Assembly: GCA_964398215.1 (NCBI GenBank) | Contig: CAYNNP010000154.1 | Location: 1-15,901 of the forward strand | Source of the DNA: CAYNNP01 sp964398215 | GTDB taxonomy: Bacteria > Planctomycetota > Planctomycetia > Pirellulales > Pirellulaceae | Length of the DNA: 15,901 bases | Reading direction: 5' to 3' | Part shown: in pieces, positions 8,469 through 15,868 of the stretch | Numbering within the stretch: position 1 is the first letter of the stretch | Layout of the letters: each line of letters opens with the position of its first letter | Translations under genes and position numbers: made by a program | Notes under the pieces: model-generated | Databases searched by the model: none | Told to the model about the DNA's origin: nothing | Seen by the model: the letters and a program-made list of their open reading frames with translations, nothing else

Positions 8469-9987
8469 ATGATGCTGGGATGGGGTTACGTGAGTGTGAC
8501 GATTGGTTGTTCGTGCGGTACAAAACTGCGAGTGGAGGCGTCGGCGGCCGGCAAAGTTGTAACGTGCCCAAAGTGCCAGAAGAAACTGCGAGTTCCAGAG
8601 TCAACAAAGGCTGCCGCTCCGGTTGCTAAGACGGCGACTCCGGTTACCACGCCAGCTTCTGCGGCCAATGCTCCAGCAAATAAAATTGTGAATTGTCCGT
8701 GTGGTAAGAAGTTAAAAGTTCCTGCGACGTCAGCTGGCAAAGTGGTCACGTGCCCAGGTTGCAAACGGAAATTAAAAATCCCTGGACCAGCGCCCAGTCC
8801 AGTAACTCAGCCAGCACAGCCCATGGCAGCGCAGCCGGTTCAGCCCATGGCAGCGCAGCCGGTCCAGCCCATGGCAGCGCAGCCGGTCCAGCCCATGGCA
8901 GCGCAGCCGGTCCAGCCTATGGCAGCGCAGCCGGTCCAGCCTATGGCAGNNNNNNNNNNNNNNNNNNNNNNNNNNNNNNNNNNNNNNNNNNNNNNNNNNN
9001 NNNNNNNNNNNNNNNNNNNNNNNNNNNNNNNNNNNNNNNNNNNNNNNNNTCCAGCCTATGGCAGCGCAGCCGGTCCAGCCTATGGCAGCGCAGCCGGTCC
9101 AGCCTATGGCAGCGCAGCCGGTCCAGCCCATGGCAGCGCAGCCGGTCCAGCCCATGGCTCCTCAAATGCCAGCGGATCCCTTCGGCAGTCAGAATCCCTA
9201 TCAAAATGTTCCGATGGCGGCAGGGCCTGCTTATCAATCGGCCCCAGCAGCCGGCAAGAAGAAGAGTGGCGGAGTACCTTTGGTAGGGTCAAGGATTGCC
9301 ATCGTGGGATTGGGGATCATGATCTTAGGGATGGTGATTTGCACTGTTGGTCTTGGAGCCAAGCATATCGGTGTCTTTAACCGTCCAGTGCTGAGCGATG
9401 ATTTTAAACAGGCAATTGAAACGGCGCAGACGTTGCACAGCGTTATGGAGTATTCGCTGAAGATCGGTCGCACGGTTTTAGTCGCGGGTATCATTGCAAC
9501 AACTGTTGGAAGCGGGATCTGCATTGCGTCCACTGGATCCATGATGGTTCTCGCCATCTGCGCAACAATATCTGGCGTAGCTGGTGCAATTTTAAATTTG
9601 ATCTGTTGTACAATTCCGTGGTTCACCAGGAGCTTGCCGTATGACTACTTAGCGTTAATGGTGCCTTTTTCCGACATGAAACAACGTTGGATCGGCACAT
9701 TCAGCTTAGAAGCCCTGGTGACCGCGCAAATTATCCTGATGGCGGTGTTTGCGATGTTCGCGATTCGAAAACAAAAGAATTCGTCCGCAACATTTTCACT
9801 CATTTCCATTGCAGGAGCAGGAACCTACATCCTGGTAGTTATTGTCATTTCAATTTTGATTGAACTCACACCATCAAAAGGACTCGCCTACACAGTCATT
9901 GGACTTTACTGGATTGGGCAAATCGCTGTGCTGGCTGGAATGGGATTCTTGTTGGCGTCATTCGTGAAAATTGCGTCGAGCGAATAA
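8469..9987 (+). CDS. Double zinc-ribbon protein with PMAAQPVQ repeat linker and about six membrane helices (interrupted by assembly gap)
   Basis: This is one gene that reads in two frames only because of the 100-N gap. Before the gap are two ribbons: CSCGTKLRVEAS..GKVVTCPKC and CPCGKKLKVPAT..GKVVTCPGC, each C-x-C then about 18 residues then C-x2-C, the likely metal ligands. Then come PMAAQPVQ repeats. After the gap the repeats resume one frame later and lead to a hydrophobic region with candidate helices coded at about 9283-9360, 9472-9531, 9538-9620, 9709-9768, 9796-9866 and 9889-9972, ending TAA at 9985-9987. The layout suggests a membrane protein with a cytoplasmic zinc-ribbon head on a flexible stalk. 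The start is uncertain: ATG at 8469 or 8472, or GTG at 8490 behind a G-rich stretch; an upstream TTG at 8439 is less likely. With the smallest gap consistent with the repeat, the protein is about 473 residues. I know no function for it. Confidence 0.75.
8820..9150 (+). repeat. 24-bp tandem repeat (minisatellite) coding PMAAQPVQ
   Basis: Units of cc(c/t)atggcagcgcagccgg then t(c/t)cag, 24 bp each. Five full units occupy 8820-8939 and a 10-nt partial unit sits at 8940-8949. After the gap, four full units occupy 9055-9150, and a diverging unit (PMAPQMP) follows. Nearly all differences are silent: the Pro codon is ccc in units 1-4 and cct in units 5-6, then cct in the first three units after the gap and ccc in the last ones. 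Unit 1 also has ggttcag in place of ggtccag. Near-perfect identity implies recent expansion or strong homogenisation, and explains why assembly broke here. Confidence 0.93.
8950..9049. other. Assembly gap of exactly 100 N inside the tandem repeat
   Basis: There are exactly 100 N, a length often used for gaps of unknown size. The sequence stops 10 nt into a repeat unit and restarts at tccag, the last 5 nt of a unit. If the repeat period continues, the missing length is 9 + 24n nt, always a multiple of 3, whereas 100 leaves a remainder of 1. This accounts for the apparent frameshift in the surrounding gene. Confidence 0.95.
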
Positions 9988-9994
9988 GAAAAAC

Positions 9995-10000
9995 AGGAGG
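9995..10000 (+). promoter_or_regulatory. Strong ribosome binding site deciding a GTG start
   Basis: A perfect AGGAGG lies 5 nt before the GTG at 10006 and just after the TAA of the upstream gene. The nearby TTG codons at 10001 and 10004 are out of frame, so the GTG is the supported start. Confidence 0.75.
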
Positions 10001-10005
10001 TTGTT

Positions 10006-10620
10006 GTGGCCGATAAACACTTAGGCTTGAAACGCAAGCTGAACAAAGTCATTGACCAGATCCACGGAGAGAAGGTTCCACGTGATGCGCGTTCGGCGAT
10101 CGAAACAGACGGTACAGCTTCTGTCTTTCTGTACCGATTTGGTGAAACAGCAGCGATCCAGGAGCTTGGGGATCTGGTTCGCGTTTCCCAACTGGAGTTT
10201 CAGGTCGACGAGAAAGTGGAGCCAAGTGATTTTGCAGCGGCTTTCAATATTCTGAAAGCAAATAGCACAGAAACGTTGCGGGAAATCAAGCTGGCGTACG
10301 TCCCATCCTATTCTGAAAAGTCACAAGTCTATGAATGCCCTGACATGAAAAAAACGTGGTTGAAGGACTTGGTGAATTTAAAGAGCTTGGAAGTCCAGTC
10401 GATCGACATGGGTGACAAAAACCTCCCCGGCCTTGCCAACCACCAATCGCTATGGAGCTTCGATTTTTCCAGAGTCCCCCTGAGCGCAAAGGCGATAAAG
10501 AATCTCGCTACGATCAATTCACTGAATCTGGTTATGATCATTAATTGCTCGGGTGTGCGTGAAAAGCACAGAGAACTATTGTTGGAAATCCCAGGCATTC
10601 GTGCGGTTCATATAAAATGA
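10006..10620 (+). CDS. Small leucine-rich-repeat-like cytoplasmic protein
   Basis: The protein is 204 residues from a GTG start with a strong ribosome binding site, beginning 18 nt after the zinc-ribbon membrane gene, so the two are probably one operon. It has no signal peptide or membrane helix. The N-terminal third is charged (KRKLNKVIDQIHGEKVPRDARSAIE). From about residue 118, roughly three degenerate leucine-rich repeats follow: WLKDLVNLKSLEVQSIDM, LPGLANHQSLWSFDFSRVPL, and AIKNLATINSLNLVMIINCSGV, ending in LLLEIPGIRAVHI. Earlier segments (ELGDLVRVSQLEFQV, LREIKLAYV) may be weaker repeats. LRR folds usually bind proteins, so a partner role for the neighbouring membrane protein is plausible, but this is inferred only from position. 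No enzymatic motif is visible. It ends TGA at 10618-10620. Confidence 0.75.
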   Translation: MADKHLGLKRKLNKVIDQIHGEKVPRDARSAIETDGTASVFLYRFGETAAIQELGDLVRVSQLEFQVDEKVEPSDFAAAFNILKANSTETLREIKLAYVPSYSEKSQVYECPDMKKTWLKDLVNLKSLEVQSIDMGDKNLPGLANHQSLWSFDFSRVPLSAKAIKNLATINSLNLVMIINCSGVREKHRELLLEIPGIRAVHIK

Positions 10621-10629
10621 AATTTCGGC

Positions 10630-10648
10630 TCAGTCGAAGCCTGACTGA
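10630..10648. terminator. Possible weak hairpin between convergent genes
   Basis: TCAGTC (10630-10635) and GACTGA (10643-10648) form a 6-bp stem with a 7-nt loop, just after the LRR gene stop and before the 3' end of the short nfeD gene on the other strand. There is no T-run on the + side; on the - side the following bases are T-rich but not a clean tract. It is therefore only a tentative terminator. Confidence 0.25.
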
Positions 10649-10698
10649 AAAACCGCTCAAGCATATTGCCGGGACGCTCGTCTATTTTTCAGGACGGT

Positions 10699-11298
10699 CT
10701 ATTCCAGCGATTCTAAATCCAATGAATCAAGGCTTGTCTTTTCTGGATCAAAATCGGCTGCCAATTGTTCTCGGGCGTCCGCTGGCAGTGGCGTCTGGCG
10801 ATCGGCATCGGTGACAGCGCGGACATGGATCTTGCCAGCTTGCGTCTTTACAACCAAAACCTGTGTGCCGGCATCAATCGACATCCCGGTGCTGACTGCA
10901 TCCATTCGGTTGTCATTGATGATCACCAATCCACCAGGCAACAAGTCCGTTTTGGCAATCCCGTATTGGCCTACCAATGAACTGACGGGAGTTCCGTCAC
11001 GCATCTTGTGCTCTTTCTTGGGAGCCAGCTGACCGGGCGTTCGATTCAAAATGCGGCGTCCGATCGGGGTGTGTGGCCACATCTTGATCATGCTATACAG
11101 AATCACGGGTGTCGAAATGGCCATGACCGTCAGAATGGAGACACCCGTTGTCGCGCTGTGGGCGAACCCCAAGGCAATGGCTGTGATACCTGCGACCACA
11201 GCACTGACACCAACCATGCCCGCACTGGGTATAAAAAACTCGCCGATTAGCAAAACGTAAAAGACGACAAGTGCGCCAATCGAATAATACAATCCCAT
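10699..11298 (-). CDS. Short NfeD-family membrane protein
   Basis: The protein is 199 residues from the ATG at 11298-11296, which overlaps the TGA of the upstream gene by one base (TGATG), a typical translational coupling site. An in-frame TTG just before it is less likely. Residues about 3-75 form three membrane helices (YYSIGALVVFYVLLIGEFFIP, then GVSAVVAGITAIALGF, then a third ending YSMIKMW). After a polar linker, residues about 100-165 form the NfeD OB-fold (SLVGQYGIAKTDLLPGG, then DAVSTGMSIDAGTQVLVV). A short acidic tail follows (DPEKTSLDSLDLESLE). NfeD proteins support membrane-domain organisation, usually with SPFH/flotillin proteins. No flotillin gene follows: the next gene downstream converges. 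The partner is probably the long NfeD encoded just upstream. Confidence 0.9.
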   Translation of the reverse strand: MGLYYSIGALVVFYVLLIGEFFIPSAGMVGVSAVVAGITAIALGFAHSATTGVSILTVMAISTPVILYSMIKMWPHTPIGRRILNRTPGQLAPKKEHKMRDGTPVSSLVGQYGIAKTDLLPGGLVIINDNRMDAVSTGMSIDAGTQVLVVKTQAGKIHVRAVTDADRQTPLPADAREQLAADFDPEKTSLDSLDLESLE

Positions 11299-13460
11299 CA
11301 ACTATTCACGGCCTCGACAACAACCCTGTTTCCTTGGATATCGATCACCCGGATCGGTTCGCCTTTTTCGACGGCGGATCCCTCAGTGACAACCGCGACA
11401 ATTCTATCATCAAAACGCGCTTTGCCCGACGGCATTAGTTTTGTGGTGGTTTTTCCTGTTTGACCCTGAAGATAGCCGAAGTCCGCCAGTTTCTCGGCTT
11501 CGCTAACCGTTGCAACATCAGGAGCTTCCATTACCAAGCCTCGGAACAGTGGCAGATTCGGAAAGAACGTTCTCATGAGGGCGAAACCCGCAATCACACC
11601 AATGATGCTGCCCAAGGCCACCCAAAGACTGCGTGTCACGACGCCGATTTGGTAAGTGTTTTTTGGAAGCACAAATGTTTGGCTCATCAAAACGACACCC
11701 AGGATCGTCATCGCAATCCCGCCGATCCCAAACACTCCAAACCCTGGCACCACAAAAATCTCGATGCCAATGCAAATGATCCCGAGCGCAAACAAAATCA
11801 ACTCCAGCCACTCGGCTGTTCCATTCAAGAAATTCATCCAGAAATACAAACCGAAACAGACCATCGATATGAAACCCGGCACGCTGATTCCTGGTGCGTT
11901 GGCTTCGGCGGACAAAGTGATGAAACCGACAAACAGCAAAAAGAACGCTAGGCCTTGGCTGCGTCCCAATTTTTCGACAAACCGCACGATTCCTCGGTCG
12001 GTCAATGCTTTGGGGCTGCCCGTTAATCCAACCCGAATCGATGTGTCTTCGATCGAACTGGATTCGCCATCGACCAAACCCAGCTCGATCGCTTGCTTGG
12101 TGTCTAGGCCCGAAGCCAAATCAATTTGCTCCAATCGCTCCCAACGCTCGCGGGCTAGCTCCGGATCATCCTGATCCTCAACAATTCCGTCTTCCGTCGC
12201 ATAGCGAATGTTTCCGGTCTTCTTGTTCTTGTATCGATGGATCTTTAGGTCACGATTCAACAAACCACGAATCAGTGCTTGGGGGCGTTTCGTTCGGCGG
12301 CTTATTTCGTCAATCAATTCGCGATACTGTTCTAGTTCGATGTTGGATATTTCGTAGCTTCCCGGGCCGCCGAGAGTTGCGTCGGGTTCCATGTACAGCG
12401 GATCGCAGGCAAGTGCAATCAACGCAGAATCACCACGGGCTTCGCCACGAACCAGGCCCGCAACCGTCCGCACCGGCGCCTCGGGCTGTGCGAATGAACC
12501 AGCCAACGTTGCACTTTCGTTAAAGTCACCGCCGGCAGAGTCGATCGCGACGACCCATGTATTCACGTCACCGCCTTCGACCGTTGCTTGCAAATTACTC
12601 ATCCAGCGACCGGTACGGTTGGAGCTGATTGATCCAGTGATCTCCAGCAAAACTCCGACAGCGCCGTCCAGCCCTTTCTTTCTGTCAACTTCATTCAGTT
12701 TCGCCAAGTCCAGCAAGTCGGCGGCGTCCTGCACCGAGTCAACCACCCCTAAAGTGACTCGCATGTCACGCAGTTGTTTGCCGTCCAAAACCAACGGCTC
12801 GCCAGGGATACTCAAGACGTCTTCGCTGAGCACCTTACCGTCCTCGCGCAGTTTTGTAAGCGCTTCGCCGATCGCATAGACTTCTTTGCCGCCTGTCTCG
12901 GTAACAAGTGCCAGTTCCGTGTCGGGATCCACCAGTGCAGTGATCACATCGGGAGTAAACAAGCTCCGCCGCGCCGCGATGGCTCGATAGGTCAACGCGA
13001 TCGTTTCGTCCGCGCTCGTTTCACCAGCGGTTGCGTTCCCGATCGAAACATCGTCGCCAATCACCAAACTGTCGGATGCCAAGATTGGAAGGATCGAATG
13101 ACCAACGATCTTTCCGGAGACATAGGAAACGATTCGGAGGCTGCGTAGTTCGGGTTTCGAAAACGCCCTGGCGACTTTCAAGGCATCTTCGAAGGCCGTT
13201 GTCGCGCCGGCCTCTTGGTCGGTTTGGTACCGAATCACGACTGTCAATCGTTGGCCTTCGGGGGCGGATTCGGCAAGCGTCCGTAGTTGCCCCAGCAGGA
13301 TCCTTGAATTTTCTCCGTCCATCGGAACAGGCGCGTCAATCAGATAGCCCGATTTTGGACTGTCGTTTTGAGCGAAACACTGTGTTGCATACAGACTAGT
13401 GAGAGCGGTAAAAATCGCCAGAACCAGGGCGGCTGTTTGATTTATGAATCCGTCTTTCAT
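11298..13460 (-). CDS. Long NfeD: secreted/membrane protein with two ClpP/SppA-like domains, membrane helices and OB-fold
   Basis: The protein is 720 residues from the ATG at 13460, chosen because a good ribosome binding site (GGAGAAGG) precedes it and it opens with a signal peptide (MKDGFINQTAALVLAIF...CFA, cleavage near 30/31). The frame stays open to 13628, but that part is not credible. Residues about 40-220 and 255-455 each resemble a ClpP/SppA-like serine-protease domain. The first has VSGKIVG-HSILPILASD and DDVSIGNA; the second has VRGEARG-DSALIALACD and PDATLGGPG. Residues about 500-640 hold several membrane helices, and about 655-720 form an NfeD OB-fold (GQTGKTTTKLMPSGKA). The family includes membrane proteases such as archaeal 1510-N. 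Here the usual S-A-G serine position reads G in both domains, with a serine two residues later, and no clear catalytic lysine is seen, so activity is uncertain. It overlaps the short NfeD gene by one base. Confidence 0.88.
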   Translation of the reverse strand: MKDGFINQTAALVLAIFTALTSLYATQCFAQNDSPKSGYLIDAPVPMDGENSRILLGQLRTLAESAPEGQRLTVVIRYQTDQEAGATTAFEDALKVARAFSKPELRSLRIVSYVSGKIVGHSILPILASDSLVIGDDVSIGNATAGETSADETIALTYRAIAARRSLFTPDVITALVDPDTELALVTETGGKEVYAIGEALTKLREDGKVLSEDVLSIPGEPLVLDGKQLRDMRVTLGVVDSVQDAADLLDLAKLNEVDRKKGLDGAVGVLLEITGSISSNRTGRWMSNLQATVEGGDVNTWVVAIDSAGGDFNESATLAGSFAQPEAPVRTVAGLVRGEARGDSALIALACDPLYMEPDATLGGPGSYEISNIELEQYRELIDEISRRTKRPQALIRGLLNRDLKIHRYKNKKTGNIRYATEDGIVEDQDDPELARERWERLEQIDLASGLDTKQAIELGLVDGESSSIEDTSIRVGLTGSPKALTDRGIVRFVEKLGRSQGLAFFLLFVGFITLSAEANAPGISVPGFISMVCFGLYFWMNFLNGTAEWLELILFALGIICIGIEIFVVPGFGVFGIGGIAMTILGVVLMSQTFVLPKNTYQIGVVTRSLWVALGSIIGVIAGFALMRTFFPNLPLFRGLVMEAPDVATVSEAEKLADFGYLQGQTGKTTTKLMPSGKARFDDRIVAVVTEGSAVEKGEPIRVIDIQGNRVVVEAVNS

Positions 13461-13878
13461 GTGACCTTCTCCGTCAAAACAAGGGCCGGCTGGTTGGGTC
13501 GTTGGATTAGTGAGGTTATGGTCGTTGGTCCACCAAAATAATCGGTCCCCCGAAAAGGGATCCGTCAGTCGTGGGGGATTTCCCGTTTTCGTTCGCCAAC
13601 CTTTGGCTCTTACTTTGTACCTGGGCAAGCCAGTGATGTAAGACGATACCAGAATTGTTCATCCTGGAAATCAAGCCAAGTGGACGCGGGACCGCCAACA
13701 TGTGATTATACGGCTTGTTTAGGCCGGGAATGCGGCGCGAAAAAACGTGAAAGCAGCGAATCGCCGCCGAAGTTCCTAAACTGCGACCTAGATAGTTATT
13801 TTATGCGAAACGTCCGAAGCCGACATTTACGGTTTCAGCTGGCAAAAGACAGTGACGGACTCTACATAGCGGACCAAC
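13461..13878. other. 418-bp divergent intergenic region without a supported gene
   Basis: This stretch separates the divergent long nfeD (-) and the methyltransferase-family gene (+) and should hold both promoters. On the - strand a clear ribosome binding site (GGAGAAGG, + positions 13465-13472) precedes the nfeD start. Around 13547-13577 C-runs and G-runs (CCCCC and GGGGG) could pair across a 21-nt loop. An AT-rich patch near 13793-13806 precedes the + gene. Reading frames here have no recognisable protein. I cannot assign promoter boxes with confidence. Confidence 0.5.
13465..13472 (-). promoter_or_regulatory. Ribosome binding site fixing the long NfeD start
   Basis: On the - strand this reads GGAGAAGG, followed by TCAC and the ATG at 13460. 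The GGAG core is 8 nt from the start codon. It supports this ATG over the longer open frame and agrees with the signal peptide that begins there. Confidence 0.65.
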
Positions 13879-14349
13879 ATGGATTCAAAACTCGACACTG
13901 GCCCTGGGTTAAACTTCCCTCCGCCAACGGTGTACTGCGTCGGATTCATCATCGCAAGATCCTTGGACTATTTTGTTCCAATCGCGGAGTTCCCCTATTT
14001 TTGGCCTCGCGTCGTGGTCGGATCGCTGTTGCTGGCGATCGGGATTCTGGCCTGTTGGTGGGCAATGACGATTTTTCGCAAGCACGATACGGGTTTGATG
14101 CCCAACACGCGTGCCACTGATTTGGTTCGGATTGGACCCTATCGCTATAGCCGTAACCCGATGTACGTCACACTGTTCATTCAGTACATCGGAATCTCGC
14201 TGGCACTGGGCAGCATCTGGGCATTCATTTTGATCCCTGTTGTCTTTCTGTTTGTTCGCTGGATCGTGGTCCGCGAAGAACAGTACCTTGCGGACGAGTT
14301 TGGTGATTCCTACAAACAGTTCACCAGCGAAGTTCGTCGCTGGCTGTAG
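13879..14349 (+). CDS. Isoprenylcysteine carboxyl methyltransferase (ICMT/PEMT)-family membrane protein
   Basis: The protein is 156 residues from the ATG at 13879 (weak GGA ribosome binding site). Hydrophobic helices lie at about residues 17-38, 43-66 and 97-131, the last probably a helical hairpin. The family core is clear: LVRIGPYRYSRNPMYVTLF at residues 82-100 matches the G-P-Y-x-x-x-R-N-P-x-Y motif that binds S-adenosylmethionine, and EEQYLADEFGDSY at 133-145 with the RRWL end matches the conserved E-E-x-x-L...F-G-x-x-Y element. Bacterial members are integral membrane methyltransferases whose substrates are mostly unknown; phospholipid or small-molecule methylation is possible, and prenylcysteine methylation should not be assumed. 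It stands alone, converging on the bicupin gene with 24 nt between stops. Length is normal for bacterial members. Confidence 0.88.
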   Translation: MDSKLDTGPGLNFPPPTVYCVGFIIARSLDYFVPIAEFPYFWPRVVVGSLLLAIGILACWWAMTIFRKHDTGLMPNTRATDLVRIGPYRYSRNPMYVTLFIQYIGISLALGSIWAFILIPVVFLFVRWIVVREEQYLADEFGDSYKQFTSEVRRWL

Positions 14350-14373
14350 CCTCTTGCGGGTGCGACTCAGTCG

Positions 14374-15684
14374 TTACGCAGCGCCGGGCGTTTTGGTGTG
14401 CGCGTTCTGCGGGAAATCGAAGGTCAACACAAGCGGATCCGCTCCTGAGTTTTCGATTTCCACGCCACCGTTTGCCAGCGCGGCCTGGGTGATGAATCCG
14501 ATCTCGGAATAGAGCTCGCCGAGTATCATGTCTAGGTGATATTTCACCTGCAGTTTTCCAACACGGCCACTTCCGCCGTTGGTGTGGAACAGCGTTGGGC
14601 TCTCTGGGCAAAACTGTGTCTTAGCGCCGGGCTGCAGCGTAAGCCGGAGTATGGAGCACTTTTGATCGCCAAGAAAATCACCGTAGACAATCCACTTTGC
14701 ATCGACGCCTTCACCCGCGAATTCGTCGGCGGTGATTGCAGGACGTCTATTCTTTAGGACAAAATCGGGATCCTGGTTCGCGGCAAAGTCGAACTTTTCA
14801 ACCAGGTACTCCCAGTCTTCGTGACGGTCCTTCGGGTAGTCTTCTTCTCTACAAGCGTAAAACGCATCCGCTGCTCCGATCCTGCCGTCAAGCGTGAGGT
14901 CCTCTGCCAAGAAATGCTCGTCCATCGTGACATGTAGCTCATGTGTGCAAAGATCGGTTGGCGAATGCAGCACGCCATTGGGCATCACGAATCCATTATC
15001 AAGGTTCATCATCACGTGCGGCGACTGATGACGAACGCCGTTGTACTCGCCTTGTCCGAAACTTTTCATGCAGGCAAGAAACTGATCCTTTGTCACGAAC
15101 GGGTACAGCCCCATTGCCGTGGTGTGATAGTGCGACGGACTGACTCCAGGGTTGTCGAAAGAATTGATGTCGTAAACTTCCCACTTTGACCAGTGAAGGT
15201 GATGTGGTATCGGATTCAGGTTGTCGAATTTTTTCGAAACGATCGGCCAAGTCGGCGTTCCGTACAGTGATTTTGCGAACGCTGTGACTCTCTCGCCCAT
15301 GACAGTTTCTGCGTTGGCGGAGATTAGGTCCTGCAAGGAGATGACTTGTCCGTTGGGAGTCAGTACGTGTGATTCACCTTCACGAAACGGCGCTTTGTTT
15401 GTACGCGTATCGATGACGCCGGTCACGATGGGCACGGTACAGCACATCCAAAGTTCATCGAGCCCAGTGCCGTTCATGTAGTCCGGGTAGTACGATTTTG
15501 CATCAAGGCGAAGCCGTTTACCTGGCGTGCAAAATGTGCGGCCCGCGTAACGATGTAAAAGCTGCAGCACCCCACCATTCTGATTCAGGCAGTCATCGAG
15601 AATCGAATCCGCTCCTCCGCCAGATCCGTCGATCACATCTTGCTGAGGGTACTCGTGCAGTTTGTCCGCGAGAATTGACGCCAT
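14374..15684 (-). CDS. Bicupin-like protein, distantly like sugar-phosphate isomerases
   Basis: The protein is 436 residues from the ATG at 15684, with a weak AAGG ribosome binding site and no signal peptide, so probably cytoplasmic. Two cupin-like beta-barrels are suggested. In the first (about residues 155-260) candidate metal ligands are H161, H162 and H164 (PHHLHW), H185 and H187 (PSHYH), H240 (PNGVLH) and H251. The second (about 330-430: WIVYGDFLGD, RLTLQPGAKTQF, SPTLFHTNGGSGRV, GADPLVLTFDFP) keeps cupin strand patterns but few histidines, so it is probably structural. The histidine-rich barrel plus degenerate barrel is reminiscent of mannose-6-phosphate isomerase-type cupins, but I do not recognise a specific enzyme. 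A dioxygenase-type cupin is the alternative. No functional partner lies beside it. Confidence 0.7.
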   Translation of the reverse strand: MASILADKLHEYPQQDVIDGSGGGADSILDDCLNQNGGVLQLLHRYAGRTFCTPGKRLRLDAKSYYPDYMNGTGLDELWMCCTVPIVTGVIDTRTNKAPFREGESHVLTPNGQVISLQDLISANAETVMGERVTAFAKSLYGTPTWPIVSKKFDNLNPIPHHLHWSKWEVYDINSFDNPGVSPSHYHTTAMGLYPFVTKDQFLACMKSFGQGEYNGVRHQSPHVMMNLDNGFVMPNGVLHSPTDLCTHELHVTMDEHFLAEDLTLDGRIGAADAFYACREEDYPKDRHEDWEYLVEKFDFAANQDPDFVLKNRRPAITADEFAGEGVDAKWIVYGDFLGDQKCSILRLTLQPGAKTQFCPESPTLFHTNGGSGRVGKLQVKYHLDMILGELYSEIGFITQAALANGGVEIENSGADPLVLTFDFPQNAHTKTPGAA

Positions 15685-15868
15685 GGTTACTGAACCTTAA
15701 TGAATCGAAAAGAAGCGTATTGGGTTCCAAAAGATATTTTTGGAGAGTTGATTGGGAAGTACTTCTGCTAACACACATCAGGTCCAACCGAGAATCGAAT
15801 GATCCAGTGCGATAGCATGGGCCACCCAGTGTAAGAAAAAGACGGCCCGGAGGGAATCGAGGGTCCCA

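Noticed and set aside
8820..9150. CRISPR-like regular repeat
   Set aside because: Units are directly adjacent without spacers and code for a repeated octapeptide within a gene.
8439..9380. Reading frame running through the gap and continuing as PAYGSAAG repeats to 9380
   Set aside because: After the gap it follows the wrong frame: the 24-bp unit is open in several frames. The true continuation is PMAAQPVQ and the membrane region ending at 9987.
13547..13577. C-run/G-run hairpin as a riboswitch or terminator
   Set aside because: The stem is only about 5 bp across a 21-nt loop, with no T-tract and no conserved RNA core that I recognise.
13461..13628. N-terminal extension of the long NfeD up to 13628
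   Set aside because: It would bury the signal peptide 56 residues inside the protein, and the ATG at 13460 has a good ribosome binding site.
13713..13730. tgtttaggccggga stretch resembling the start of the REP-like element
   Set aside because: Only about 7-8 nt match and there is no matching palindromic arm, so it may be chance or a fully decayed copy.
13680..14120. 146-codon + strand frame overlapping the methyltransferase-family gene
   Set aside because: Most of it overlaps a gene with clear family motifs in another frame, and its own product has no recognisable feature.
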